Source of the DNA: Gammaproteobacteria bacterium
Lineage (GTDB): Bacteria > Pseudomonadota > Gammaproteobacteria > Steroidobacterales > Steroidobacteraceae
Length of the DNA: 10,329 nt
Direction of reading: 5' to 3'
NCBI GenBank assembly: GCA_005877705.1
Contig: VBNY01000157.1
Coordinates: 1 to 10,329, forward strand
A program made the position numbers and the translations under genes. Below the pieces are notes generated by a model, which was given only the letters and a program-made list of their open reading frames with translations, was not told where the DNA came from and did not search any database. Below, in pieces: positions 1 through 6,248 of this stretch; positions within the stretch are counted from its first letter, which is position 1, and each line of letters opens with the position of its first letter.

Positions 1-278
1 ATGCGCCGCTGCGCACCGACCTCCCCGTGTTGCTGTTGTCGGGCACGGATGATCCAGTCACTCCTCCCGAGTACGCCGAGCAGGCCGGGCGCGGGTTCAC
101 GCACAGCCTGCAGGTCGTGCTCCACGGCTTCGGTCACGGTCAGCTCGCGGCGCCGTGTGTCGATCGCGTGATGGCGGCGTTTGTCGAGCGCGCCTCGGTG
201 AGCGGTCTCGACATCTCCTGCGTGCGCAATGCGCGGCCCATGCCGTTCTTCACGTCCCTGAACGGCCCCTCGCCATAA
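1..278 (+). CDS. alpha/beta hydrolase, C-terminal fragment (5' end outside window)
   Basis: The reading frame is open from the left edge (codons starting at base 3) to TAA at 276-278, giving the last 91 residues. It resembles the C-terminal part of alpha/beta hydrolases of the proline-iminopeptidase/TAP-like type. A beta strand leads into SGTDDPVTPP, where the second Asp (residue 17 of the fragment) is in the usual position of the catalytic acid. HGFGHGQ follows, with His45 in the position of the catalytic histidine. The nucleophile serine would lie upstream, outside the window. The tail after the His (about 45 residues, with one Cys and a PFF motif) is as expected for a TAP-like C-terminal segment. 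The substrate cannot be told. It lies 138 bp upstream of the ABC exporter genes on the same strand, but a palindromic repeat separates them, so co-transcription is uncertain. Confidence 0.8.
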   Translation, partial: APLRTDLPVLLLSGTDDPVTPPEYAEQAGRGFTHSLQVVLHGFGHGQLAAPCVDRVMAAFVERASVSGLDISCVRNARPMPFFTSLNGPSP

Positions 279-280
279 AC

Positions 281-359
281 CACCCCAGGAAATTACGCTC
301 GACACCAGCAGCAAGTGCGTGCCGTGTAGCAAGATGCCTAATTTCCCGGGGACCCCGCT
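281..359 (+). repeat. 79-bp inverted-repeat element, copy 1
   Basis: The left arm CCCCAGGAAATT (283-294) and right arm AATTTCCCGGGG (340-351) are inverted repeats with a single mismatch, separated by exactly 45 nt. Shared flanking bases extend the element to 281 (CA) and to 359 (a GGGG-N-CCCC palindrome plus GCT). The same 14-nt left end, the same right end apart from one A/G change, and the same spacing recur at 9196-9274. The interior differs in sequence but can also form an inner stem: GCT with AGC (297-299 and 328-330) and ACAC with GTGT (302-305 and 324-327). It fills most of the gap between the hydrolase and the ABC ATPase gene. It looks like a REP- or MITE-like non-coding repeat. No ORF or target-site duplication was recognised. 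Confidence 0.75.
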
Positions 360-416
360 AAGAAGAATGCGGTCAGAACGGAATGATCTTGATGCGACAA
401 ATGCGACTGGACAGGC

Positions 417-1148
417 GTGATTGAAGCCACGCACTTGCAGAAGAATTTCGGTCCGGTCGAGGCCGTCCGCAACGTGACGCTGCGCGCGCGCGACGGTTGC
501 ATCACCGGATTGCTCGGTCCCAACGGCGCCGGCAAGTCGACCACGCTCAGGATCCTCTATACGGTGCTGGTGCCGGACTCGGGCGACGCTCTGATCGATG
601 GCACCAGCGCGGTCCGCGAGCCGCTCGCGGCCCGCAGGCTGATGGGGGTGCTGCCGCACGGAGCCGGTGTCTATCCGAATCTCACCGCGCGCGAGAACAT
701 TTTGTACTTCGGCGCCCTGCACGGCCTGGAGCGCCGCGAGCGGCAGGCGCGCGCGGCCGAGCTGATCCAGCTTCTCGAGATGGAAGAATTCGCGGACCGG
801 ATCGCGAAGGGCTTCTCGCAAGGCCAGCGGGTGAAGACCGCGCTCGCGCGGGCACTCGTGCACCGCCCACCGAACGTGCTGTTGGATGAGCCAACCAATG
901 GACTGGACGTCATGGCCGTGCGCACGCTGCGCCGCCTGTTGGGGCGTTTGCGCGACGAAGGGCACTGCGTGCTGTTCTCGAGCCACGTGATGCAGGAGGT
1001 CGGCGCGCTGTGCGACGCGGTGGTCGTCATCGCTCACGGTACCGTGGTGGCGAGCGGCACGCCCGAGGAGCTGCGCGAGCGCACGGGAGCGGGCAACCTG
1101 GAGGACGCCTTCGTGCGCTTGATCGGCACCACAGAGGGTCTCGAGTGA
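417..1148 (+). CDS. natA: ABC transporter ATP-binding protein, NatA type
   Basis: This 243-residue protein is a complete ABC ATPase of the NatA/ABC-2 export class and should power the membrane partner encoded next. Walker A GPNGAGKS is at residues 34-41, the signature is the NatA-like variant FSQGQ at 133-137, Walker B plus D-loop VLLDEPTNGLD is at 154-164, and the switch histidine is H190 in SSHVMQEV. At the Q-loop position the sequence reads LPHGAG, with His81 where many ABC ATPases have Gln; such changes occur in NatA relatives. The start is GTG at 417, with only a weak purine stretch (GGACAGG) before it; no in-frame ATG gives a full Walker domain. The permease gene begins 28 nt after its stop, so the two form an operon. 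NatAB of Bacillus exports Na+, but this subgroup is diverse and the real substrate is unknown. Confidence 0.93.
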   Translation: MIEATHLQKNFGPVEAVRNVTLRARDGCITGLLGPNGAGKSTTLRILYTVLVPDSGDALIDGTSAVREPLAARRLMGVLPHGAGVYPNLTARENILYFGALHGLERRERQARAAELIQLLEMEEFADRIAKGFSQGQRVKTALARALVHRPPNVLLDEPTNGLDVMAVRTLRRLLGRLRDEGHCVLFSSHVMQEVGALCDAVVVIAHGTVVASGTPEELRERTGAGNLEDAFVRLIGTTEGLE

Positions 1149-1176
1149 GCCAAGCCGTTGCACGGGGCGCCCGCAC

Positions 1177-2355
1177 ATGCACGCGATCCTGAGCGTCTTC
1201 CGCAAGGAGTTTCGCGAGAACCTGCGGGACCGGCGCACGGTGATTTCGGCGTTGATCTTCGGGCCGCTTTTCAGCCCACTGCTGTTCGGCGCCGCGCTGT
1301 CCCTGAGCATCGAGCGCGGCACGGCGGACAGCGATCGCCCCGTCGTGCTGGCCGTATCCCACGCCGAGCGCGCGCCGAATCTGCTGGCCTTCCTGCGTCA
1401 ATACCGAGTGACGATCGAGCCGGTGCAGTACGATGATTCCGCCGCACGCGCGGCGGTGCATGAGCATCGCCGCGCGCTGGTGCTGGTGGTCACGGATGAC
1501 TTCGGAGCGCGCCTGGCGGCCGGAGAGCCCGCGTCCTTGCTGCTCTATGCGGACTCCTCTGATGCACCGGGCTCCAGGGATGTCGGTCGCGTGACCACGC
1601 TGCTCGGACAGTACGGGTCGCTCCTGGCGCGCCTGCGAATGGCCGCGCGCGGGATCGATCCCCTGGTCCTTTCCCCGCTCGTCGTGCAGGACATCGACGT
1701 CTCGACCCCGGCGAGCCGGTCCGTGCTCGCCCTCGGAGCCCTCAGCTACCTCGTGCTGCTGACGACTCTGATGGGCGGCATGTATCTGGCGATCGATGCC
1801 ACCGCCGGTGAACGCGAGCGCGGCTCGCTCGAGCCGCTGCTCACGGTGCCCGTACGCCGCGAGCACCTCATCTTCGGCAAGATCCTCGCGACCTGTGCCT
1901 ACATGACGCTGTCGCTGGTGCTCACCGTGACGGCGTTCGCAGTCGTATTGCGATTCCTCGGCCTCGAGCGCTTTGGGATGAGCGTGAATTTCGGCCCGCT
2001 GGTCGCGTTGCAGGTGGTGTTGTGTTGTCTGCCGCTGGTACCGGCGGGTGCGGCGCTCATGACGATCGTGGCGGCGTTTACGCGCAGTTACCGCGAGGCG
2101 CAGACCTACCTCGGGCTGGTGCTGCTGATTCCGACGCTGCCGCTGGTGTTCGCTGGCGTGCTCGGCCTGCGTCCTGCCGCCTCGCTCATGGCTGTGCCGT
2201 CGCTGGGTCAGCACTTCCTGATCACGAGCCTGCTACGGGATGAGCCCGTGCCGGCGCCCTACGTGGCCATATCCATCCTGGCGACGCTCGTGCTCGGCGC
2301 CTTACTCATCCTCGTAGCCGGCCGCCTCTATCAGCGCGAAGCGCTGCTCGGCTGA
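1177..2355 (+). CDS. natB: ABC-2 type transporter permease, NatB type
   Basis: This 392-residue integral membrane protein is the partner of the preceding ATPase. The N-terminus (LSVFRKEFRENLRDRRT) is the amphipathic start typical of ABC-2 permeases. A first membrane segment lies at about 22-45. A large, mostly polar domain of about 135 residues (46-180) follows and should lie outside the inner membrane. Five further hydrophobic segments lie at about 183-207, 236-261, 273-303, 311-332 and 362-382. The motif GERERGSLEPLL (211-222) after the second segment is characteristic of NatB/ABC2_membrane_3 permeases. The ATG at 1177 has a CGGGG stretch 9 nt upstream as a possible SD. The last 54 bp overlap the 3' end of the convergent HExxH gene. 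Substrate unknown; NatB-like Na+ export is only one possibility. Confidence 0.9.
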   Translation: MHAILSVFRKEFRENLRDRRTVISALIFGPLFSPLLFGAALSLSIERGTADSDRPVVLAVSHAERAPNLLAFLRQYRVTIEPVQYDDSAARAAVHEHRRALVLVVTDDFGARLAAGEPASLLLYADSSDAPGSRDVGRVTTLLGQYGSLLARLRMAARGIDPLVLSPLVVQDIDVSTPASRSVLALGALSYLVLLTTLMGGMYLAIDATAGERERGSLEPLLTVPVRREHLIFGKILATCAYMTLSLVLTVTAFAVVLRFLGLERFGMSVNFGPLVALQVVLCCLPLVPAGAALMTIVAAFTRSYREAQTYLGLVLLIPTLPLVFAGVLGLRPAASLMAVPSLGQHFLITSLLRDEPVPAPYVAISILATLVLGALLILVAGRLYQREALLG

Positions 2356-2745
2356 CGGCTCGTGCGGGTTTCTGGCGGCGAGCAAGGCACGGAAGCGCGG
2401 CAGGTTCTCATCGGCAAACTCGCGCGCCTCCACTTCGAAGCGATTGTTCCAGTAGCCGCGCCGCAGGCACTCCAGCAGATAGCGCGCCGTGGTCAAGGTG
2501 CGCGGCTCCCATTGTCTGACAACGTGGCAATACTCGTGCAGCACGAGCCACGGGTTGGCGAAGAAGTCGGCCGCGCTGCCGCGCAGGTAGATGCGGCGGC
2601 GGCGCGTCGTTGCGACGGCAGGGCCGTGCAGTCGTACGAACAACGAATGTTCGACTACACGCACGTGCTCGACGGGCTCACCGAACAGCAGCTCGAGCGC
2701 GCCGCCTAGGGCGTGCGGTACCGGCACCGAGCGTCCAATCCTCAT
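2302..2745 (-). CDS. small HExxH protein, putative zinc metallopeptidase
   Basis: This 147-residue protein carries HEYCH at residues 70-74, preceded by a hydrophobic helix (WLVL) as in zincin active sites. About 30 residues later comes GYWNNRFEVEARE (98-110), where E104 or E106 could be the third zinc ligand of a gluzincin. The arrangement resembles the DUF4157 (HExxH...NxxExEA) type of putative peptidase. There is no signal peptide or membrane segment, so a cytoplasmic place is likely. The ATG at 2745 has no good Shine-Dalgarno, and the frame stays open upstream, so the N-terminus is unsure. It reads downstream of otsA on the same strand, but a hairpin lies in the 80-bp gap. Its last 54 bp are antisense to the end of the permease gene. 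A role in protein turnover or maturation is possible but not shown; no substrate or partner is evident. Confidence 0.7.
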   Translation of the reverse strand: MRIGRSVPVPHALGGALELLFGEPVEHVRVVEHSLFVRLHGPAVATTRRRRIYLRGSAADFFANPWLVLHEYCHVVRQWEPRTLTTARYLLECLRRGYWNNRFEVEAREFADENLPRFRALLAARNPHEPSAEQRFALIEAAGYEDE

Positions 2746-2790
2746 GTCAACCAGTATGAGCCAGATGCAGCCAACGCCGGTAGGGTTGCT

Positions 2791-2830
2791 GCTGAGCGAG
2801 CGAAAGTGGCGCCTTTTTCTCGCTTTCAGC
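2791..2830. repeat. imperfect hairpin at the 3' end of otsA, related to the GCTGA/TCAGC family
   Basis: GCTGA (2791-2795) pairs with TCAGC (2826-2830), GCGAG (2796-2800) with CTCGC (2819-2823), and AAAG (2803-2806) with CTTT (2813-2816), around a TGGCGC loop. The otsA stop codon lies inside one arm. Read on the minus strand it could act in termination or 3'-end protection of otsA mRNA, but no U-run follows it, so it is not a standard intrinsic terminator. Its ends match those of the hairpins at 6139-6166 and 9308-9334, so I group it loosely with them. Confidence 0.5.
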
Positions 2831-4274
2831 CGAAAGAAAACTCACCGGCGGTCGCTTCCGCCCTCCTGTTGCGTATCTGGCGCACTGCGCGCGCTTCGGT
2901 CGGCCGCCGGATGACTGCGCCGCTCAGGTCGTACACGAACCGGCCGTACCAGCTGTGGATATCGTGCTCGCGCACGGCGGCGAGCATCTGCTCGTGCCGC
3001 TGCTGACGATCTTCCAACGGCATGTTGAGCGCCGTTTGCAGCGCGAGCGCCATGCCGCGCTTGTCATAGGGATTCACCTGCAGGGCGCCGCCCAGCTCGC
3101 GCGCCGCCCCCGCCATCGGCGACAGGATCAATACGCCCGGATCATCCGCATTCTGTGCCGCGACAAACTCCTTCGCGACCAGGTTCATGCCGTCGCGCAC
3201 CGGTGTGACCAGAGCGACCTGTGCCGCGCGCAGGAACGACATGAGCGTCGAATGCGAGCAGTTGCGGTTCAGATAGCGGATCGGCGTCCAGTCGGCTTCG
3301 GCGAACCGGCCGTTGAGTCTTCCCGCGGTCCGCTCGAGCGTCTCGCGGATCTCGCTGTAGGCGTGTACATTGCCGCGCGACAGCGGCGCGATCTGCAGGA
3401 ACGTCACCTTGCCCTTGTTGTCCGGGAAGGTCTCGAGAAAGTGCTCGAAGGCTGCGAAGCGCTCCGTCAACCCCTTGCTGTAGTCGAGCCGATCGACTCC
3501 GATGATCAGCTTGCGCCCGAGGAGGCTGGCGGTCAGCCGCTCGACGGTCTCCTGCGCTTGGGTTGCGGCGGCTTCGGCGCGCACTTGATCCACATCGATG
3601 CCGATCGGATACACCCCGAGGCGGACTCTGCGCCCGCCGGCCTCGATGACTCCGTCCTGGCTGCGCACGGCGGGCTGCTCGCAGCACGACAGGAACGAGC
3701 GCAGATCGTCGTCGGTCTGGAACCCGACGAGGTCGTACTGGCACAGGTCGCGCACCAGCTCCGCGTGGTTCGGCAGCAACCGCAGCACCTGCAGGTGCGG
3801 AAACGGGATGTGCAGGAAGAATCCGATCGGCCCCTGGAAGTGCAGCTGCCGCAGGTAAGCCGCCAGCGGGATCAGCTGATAGTCGTGCACCCACACAGCG
3901 TCATCGTCTCTGAGAAGCTTCGCGAGGTGACGCGCGAACCGCGCGTTCACGGCGTGATACGCCTCGTAGTGATGCTGGTCGTGGGTGAAGCGGTCGGGGA
4001 AATAGTGAAACAGCGGCCACAGCGTGCTGTTGCAGTAGCCGCTGTAGTAGGCCTCGAACTCGGCCGGCTGCAGATCGATGGTGGCGAAGCGGATATTGCC
4101 GCGCACGAGCAGCTCAGGCTCCGCGCTCGGCTCCTCGGAGGTCTCGCCGCTCCAGCCGAACCACAGCCCGCCGGTGTGCTGGAGAGCGGCAAGCACGCCG
4201 ACCGCCAGACCCCCGGGGGGTGCGGAACGCCGCGGCAGGGAGATTCGGTTTGAGACACATACCAGACGTTTCAA
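2826..4274 (-). CDS. otsA: alpha,alpha-trehalose-phosphate synthase (UDP-forming), GT20 family
   Basis: OtsA transfers glucose from UDP-glucose to glucose-6-phosphate to make trehalose-6-phosphate, the first step of trehalose synthesis in the cytoplasm. The 482-residue length is full for the bacterial enzyme, and the known binding residues fall in nearly the same positions as in E. coli OtsA: R10, the GG of PPGGLAVG at 21-22, W41, Y77, W86, D131 in HDYQLIPL, H155, R262 and K267 in GVDRLDYSKGL, and D361/E369 in RDGMNLVAKEF. The start is a TTG at 4274. It is supported by a strong GGAGG (4288-4284) nine bases upstream and by the conserved N-terminal VSNR. The CheD-like gene lies 66 bp upstream on the same strand and may share its transcript. 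No otsB phosphatase gene is in the window, so dephosphorylation must be encoded elsewhere. The product usually serves in osmotic, desiccation or cold tolerance. Confidence 0.97.
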   Translation of the reverse strand: MKRLVCVSNRISLPRRSAPPGGLAVGVLAALQHTGGLWFGWSGETSEEPSAEPELLVRGNIRFATIDLQPAEFEAYYSGYCNSTLWPLFHYFPDRFTHDQHHYEAYHAVNARFARHLAKLLRDDDAVWVHDYQLIPLAAYLRQLHFQGPIGFFLHIPFPHLQVLRLLPNHAELVRDLCQYDLVGFQTDDDLRSFLSCCEQPAVRSQDGVIEAGGRRVRLGVYPIGIDVDQVRAEAAATQAQETVERLTASLLGRKLIIGVDRLDYSKGLTERFAAFEHFLETFPDNKGKVTFLQIAPLSRGNVHAYSEIRETLERTAGRLNGRFAEADWTPIRYLNRNCSHSTLMSFLRAAQVALVTPVRDGMNLVAKEFVAAQNADDPGVLILSPMAGAARELGGALQVNPYDKRGMALALQTALNMPLEDRQQRHEQMLAAVREHDIHSWYGRFVYDLSGAVIRRPTEARAVRQIRNRRAEATAGEFSFG

Positions 4275-4283
4275 GGGGTAATT

Positions 4284-4288
4284 CCTCC
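4284..4288 (-). promoter_or_regulatory. Shine-Dalgarno of otsA supporting a TTG start
   Basis: On the minus strand GGAGG is followed by nine bases and then TTG at 4274. This is the best ribosome binding site in the window and decides the otsA start. On the same strand it is flanked by a run of six G (4296-4291) and by CCCC (4278-4275) just before the TTG. A short G/C stem could place the site in a loop; this folding is only inferred. Confidence 0.75.
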
Positions 4289-4298
4289 GTCCCCCCGC

Positions 4299-4316
4299 TT
4301 CCCATCCTAGTGGGAA
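4299..4316 (-). other. small hairpin in the otsA leader
   Basis: TTCCCA (4299-4304) and TGGGAA (4311-4316) form a perfect 6-bp stem with a six-base loop, in the gap between the CheD-like gene and otsA. In minus-strand RNA it sits about 10 nt upstream of the otsA Shine-Dalgarno and is followed by six G. It is not an intrinsic terminator because no U-run follows. It may be a leader structure or chance. Confidence 0.4.
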
Positions 4317-4340
4317 CGCTTGCCGAGCAGACCGGTTCCG

Positions 4341-4829
4341 TCAGCGCGTCTGGACCCATCCCATGCTGGGTCGAAAACGCAGCGCGCGAACCGGCCCCTC
4401 GCTGATGTCAGCGGGCAGCAGTGTCACCCCGGCGTCAGTCAGGAATTGGCGCACGAGGCTGAGGACCACCTCGCAGGTTTCACGCGCGTAGGGGTGATCG
4501 GCGAGATGCGCCACGACGCGGGCCTGCAGATTGCGCGCGGCGGGAGCGAGGCCGCGCATCGCTTCGATGCAGCGGTCGAGCAGCAGCAGCTCGGTGGCCA
4601 GCGTCGTGTCCGTCATGTCGGCGGGCTTGGTGTTGCGAACGATGCAGCGCAGATGCAGCAGCGCGCCCGCCTCTTCCACGGCGTCATAAAGACAGACCGC
4701 GATCGCGGAGCGCAGCTCCGTGATCAGTACCGCGTCGTCGCCCGCGACTTCGAACCGGTCCGGTGCGACGGTGATGTCCCGAATAGGCTTCGCCATCGAG
4801 TGTTGTATACCGGCACGCCGCATTTGCAT
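4341..4829 (-). CDS. CheD-like protein lacking the catalytic cysteine
   Basis: CheD proteins deamidate glutamines of chemoreceptors and, in some bacteria, bind CheC. The fold signature is visible. A TELRSAIAVCLYD stretch aligns with the T-LGSCVAVxLxD active-site strand, GALLHLR aligns with the GGxxHxxLP segment carrying the catalytic His, and the C-terminus (LVRQFLTDAGVTL then DISEGPVRALRF) aligns with the family's closing NVxxVxxxLxxxgI...DvGGxxgRxvxF block. The catalytic Cys is replaced by Ala (residue 42 from this start) and the GG of DvGG is lost, while the His (residue 59) remains. The protein is therefore probably not an active deamidase. I chose the ATG at 4829 because AGGAAG lies six bases upstream. 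Alternatives are TTG at 4847 and ATG at 4796, the latter starting nearest the conserved region. No chemotaxis genes are nearby; otsA follows after 66 bp. Confidence 0.75.
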   Translation of the reverse strand: MQMRRAGIQHSMAKPIRDITVAPDRFEVAGDDAVLITELRSAIAVCLYDAVEEAGALLHLRCIVRNTKPADMTDTTLATELLLLDRCIEAMRGLAPAARNLQARVVAHLADHPYARETCEVVLSLVRQFLTDAGVTLLPADISEGPVRALRFRPSMGWVQTR

Positions 4830-4910
4830 GCAGCGCTTCCTGCTCAAACTATGAACCGCCGCACGTTGTCCGCGTAGAATATGCGAATGCGTGCTACCGG
4901 AACGGGACCC

Positions 4911-5621
4911 ATGAAGCCTTTTTTCACGGCCGTGCTCGCGTGCCTGAGCGGACAGCTGTTTGCGCAGCAGTCCACTCCCGCAGTGTCGTCGATTCGCGTC
5001 ACGGGCGAGTCGCTCGTCAGCGCCGCACCGGATCGCGTGCAGATCGATGTCGGTGTTGTGACACAGGCGGCGCGGTCACAGGAAGCCGCCTCACAGAACG
5101 CAAGCCGCCTGGATGCGGTGCTCGCGGCGCTGCACAAGGTGCTCGGCGCGGGGTCGGATATCAAGACGATCAGTTACTCGCTGCATCCCAATTACCAATA
5201 CCACCCCAACGGGGGTGAGCCGACGATAACGGGTTACACCGCGTCCAACGTCGTGCGGATCACCCTGGATGATCTCGCGAAGGTCGGCAGCATCATCGAT
5301 GGCGCAACCGCTGCCGGTGCGAACCACGTGCAGGGCATCCAGTTCACGGTGCGCGATCAGGAGCGCGTTCGGTCGCAGGCGTTGCGCGAGGCCGCAACGA
5401 AAGCGCGTGCGGAGGCCGACGCACTCGCCTCCGCTCTGGGTTTGAAGGTCGTCCGAATCCTCACCGTCGAGGAAACCAGCCCGGTGGTCGTGCCCGTGCG
5501 GGACGGGATGTTCGCAGCGCGGGCCGAAGCCGCAAGAGCACCCACGCCCATCGAGGCCGGGACCATCGACGTCACCGCAAACGTCACGCTTGCAGTAGAA
5601 GTCAGCGCGGCGGCGCGCTAG
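4911..5621 (+). CDS. SIMPL-domain (DUF541) protein with signal peptide
   Basis: A 236-residue secreted protein of the SIMPL/DUF541 family, which includes Brucella BP26/Omp28 and E. coli YggE. I start it at the ATG of 4911 because this gives a standard signal peptide: a Lys after Met, a hydrophobic core (FFTAVLACLSGQLF) and a likely cleavage near residue 18. The in-frame ATG at 4881 would put ten polar residues ahead of it and has no Shine-Dalgarno. The mature part begins with the typical SSIRVTGESLVSAAPDRVQI strand, continues with the helix rich in Ala/Gln/Ser, then the SYSLHPNYQY and GYTASNVVRITL strands, and ends with the DVTANVTLAVEV strand. Function in this family is poorly defined; oxidative-stress and envelope roles are reported for relatives. 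It is divergent from the CheD-like gene, with a TAGAAT at 4875-4880 as a weak -10 candidate. The CBS gene follows 47 bp downstream. Confidence 0.92.
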   Translation: MKPFFTAVLACLSGQLFAQQSTPAVSSIRVTGESLVSAAPDRVQIDVGVVTQAARSQEAASQNASRLDAVLAALHKVLGAGSDIKTISYSLHPNYQYHPNGGEPTITGYTASNVVRITLDDLAKVGSIIDGATAAGANHVQGIQFTVRDQERVRSQALREAATKARAEADALASALGLKVVRILTVEETSPVVVPVRDGMFAARAEAARAPTPIEAGTIDVTANVTLAVEVSAAAR

Positions 5622-5668
5622 GCTGACCCTCCGCAGAAGCGGCAGCATACGGTCACGAGGGAACAGTC

Positions 5669-6097
5669 ATGACTACCGTGCGTCATCTGCTCGACCGCAA
5701 GGGTCGGGCGATTTTCTCCGTGGGCCCGGAGGACCCGGTGCTCGAAGCCATCCGGCTGATGGCGGAGCATCATGTCGGTGCCCTGCTCGTCACGCGGGGC
5801 GAGGCAGTCCTGGGCATCATTTCCGAGCGCGATTACGCCCGCAAAGTGATCCTGCTCGGCCGCTCATCGGCAGACACTCGGGTGGGGCAGATCATGAGCT
5901 CCCCGGTGATCACGGTGTCACTCGACAGCACCGTGCAGGAATGCATGCAGATCGTCACCGAGCAGCGCGTGCGGCACCTTCCGGTGGTCGACAACGGCCG
6001 CCTCATCGGTGTGGTGTCGATCGGCGATCTGGTGAAGGCCGTGATCGAGGAGCAGCAGCACACGATCGAGCAGCTCGAGACCTACATTCACAGCTAG
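5669..6097 (+). CDS. stand-alone two-CBS-domain protein
   Basis: A 142-residue soluble protein made of a single Bateman module. CBS1 spans about residues 14-66 and CBS2 about 77-128. Each ends with the characteristic G-hydrophobic-S-x-x-D segment: GIISERD at 49-55 and GVVSIGD at 114-120. A short helical tail rich in Glu/Gln follows. CBS pairs usually bind adenine nucleotides (AMP, ATP, SAM) and transmit this to a partner; the Asp and Ser residues in those segments fit ribose or phosphate contacts. No catalytic domain is fused, so it must act by binding another protein or as a nucleotide sensor. GAGGGAA seven bases before the ATG is a good Shine-Dalgarno. It probably shares a transcript with the SIMPL gene (47-bp gap). 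The gene is convergent with trkH. Confidence 0.93.
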   Translation: MTTVRHLLDRKGRAIFSVGPEDPVLEAIRLMAEHHVGALLVTRGEAVLGIISERDYARKVILLGRSSADTRVGQIMSSPVITVSLDSTVQECMQIVTEQRVRHLPVVDNGRLIGVVSIGDLVKAVIEEQQHTIEQLETYIHS

Positions 6098-6138
6098 GTA
6101 GTCAATGGGAAAAAGTGGCCTGCGGCGGTTCTGTATGG

Positions 6139-6166
6139 GCTGAAACTGGCCTATGGCCGTTTCAGC
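6139..6166. repeat. GCTGAAA-family hairpin, copy A
   Basis: GCTGAAACTGGCC (6139-6151) and GGCCGTTTCAGC (6155-6166) form a 12-bp stem with a TAT loop and one bulged T. It lies 42 bp beyond the CBS gene. The same design appears at 9308-9334, where the pair next to the AAA run is T-A instead of C-G: both arms changed together. No U-run follows on either strand, so it is better seen as a REP-like palindrome that may protect or end transcripts. Confidence 0.7.
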
Positions 6167-6195
6167 GGAGCCGACGTCGTCGCACAGTTTTGGCG

Positions 6196-6223
6196 GCGGG
6201 CGAAAAACGTGGTTTTCGCCCGC
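6196..6223. repeat. perfect 11-bp stem-loop in the CBS/trkH gap
   Basis: GCGGGCGAAAA (6196-6206) and TTTTCGCCCGC (6213-6223) pair without mismatch around the six-base loop ACGTGG. It is the middle of three hairpins between the convergent CBS and trkH genes. The A and T runs lie inside the stem next to the loop, not after it, so this is not a classical intrinsic terminator, although a role in separating the two converging transcripts is plausible. Confidence 0.65.
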
Positions 6224-6248
6224 GTGCCACGCCCGCTCGCGGCGGGGT

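Noticed and set aside
1027..2214. A 395-codon minus-strand open frame opposite natA/natB
   Set aside because: Low-complexity Arg/His/Gln-rich translation with no motif; the plus-strand genes are clearly real.
2955..4253. A 432-codon plus-strand open frame opposite otsA
   Set aside because: It is the antisense shadow of a fully conserved OtsA, rich in Arg/Gln/His with no domain pattern; high-GC codon use leaves the opposite frame open.
4875..4880. TAGAAT as a sigma-70 -10 box for the SIMPL gene
   Set aside because: No convincing -35 hexamer at 16-18 bp spacing, so it is not listed as a promoter feature.
4881..4910. Upstream ATG start for the SIMPL gene
   Set aside because: No Shine-Dalgarno precedes it, and it would put ten polar residues before a standard signal peptide that begins at 4911.
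6196..6223. Intrinsic (rho-independent) terminator
   Set aside because: The T-run is inside the stem next to the loop and no U-run follows the stem on either strand.
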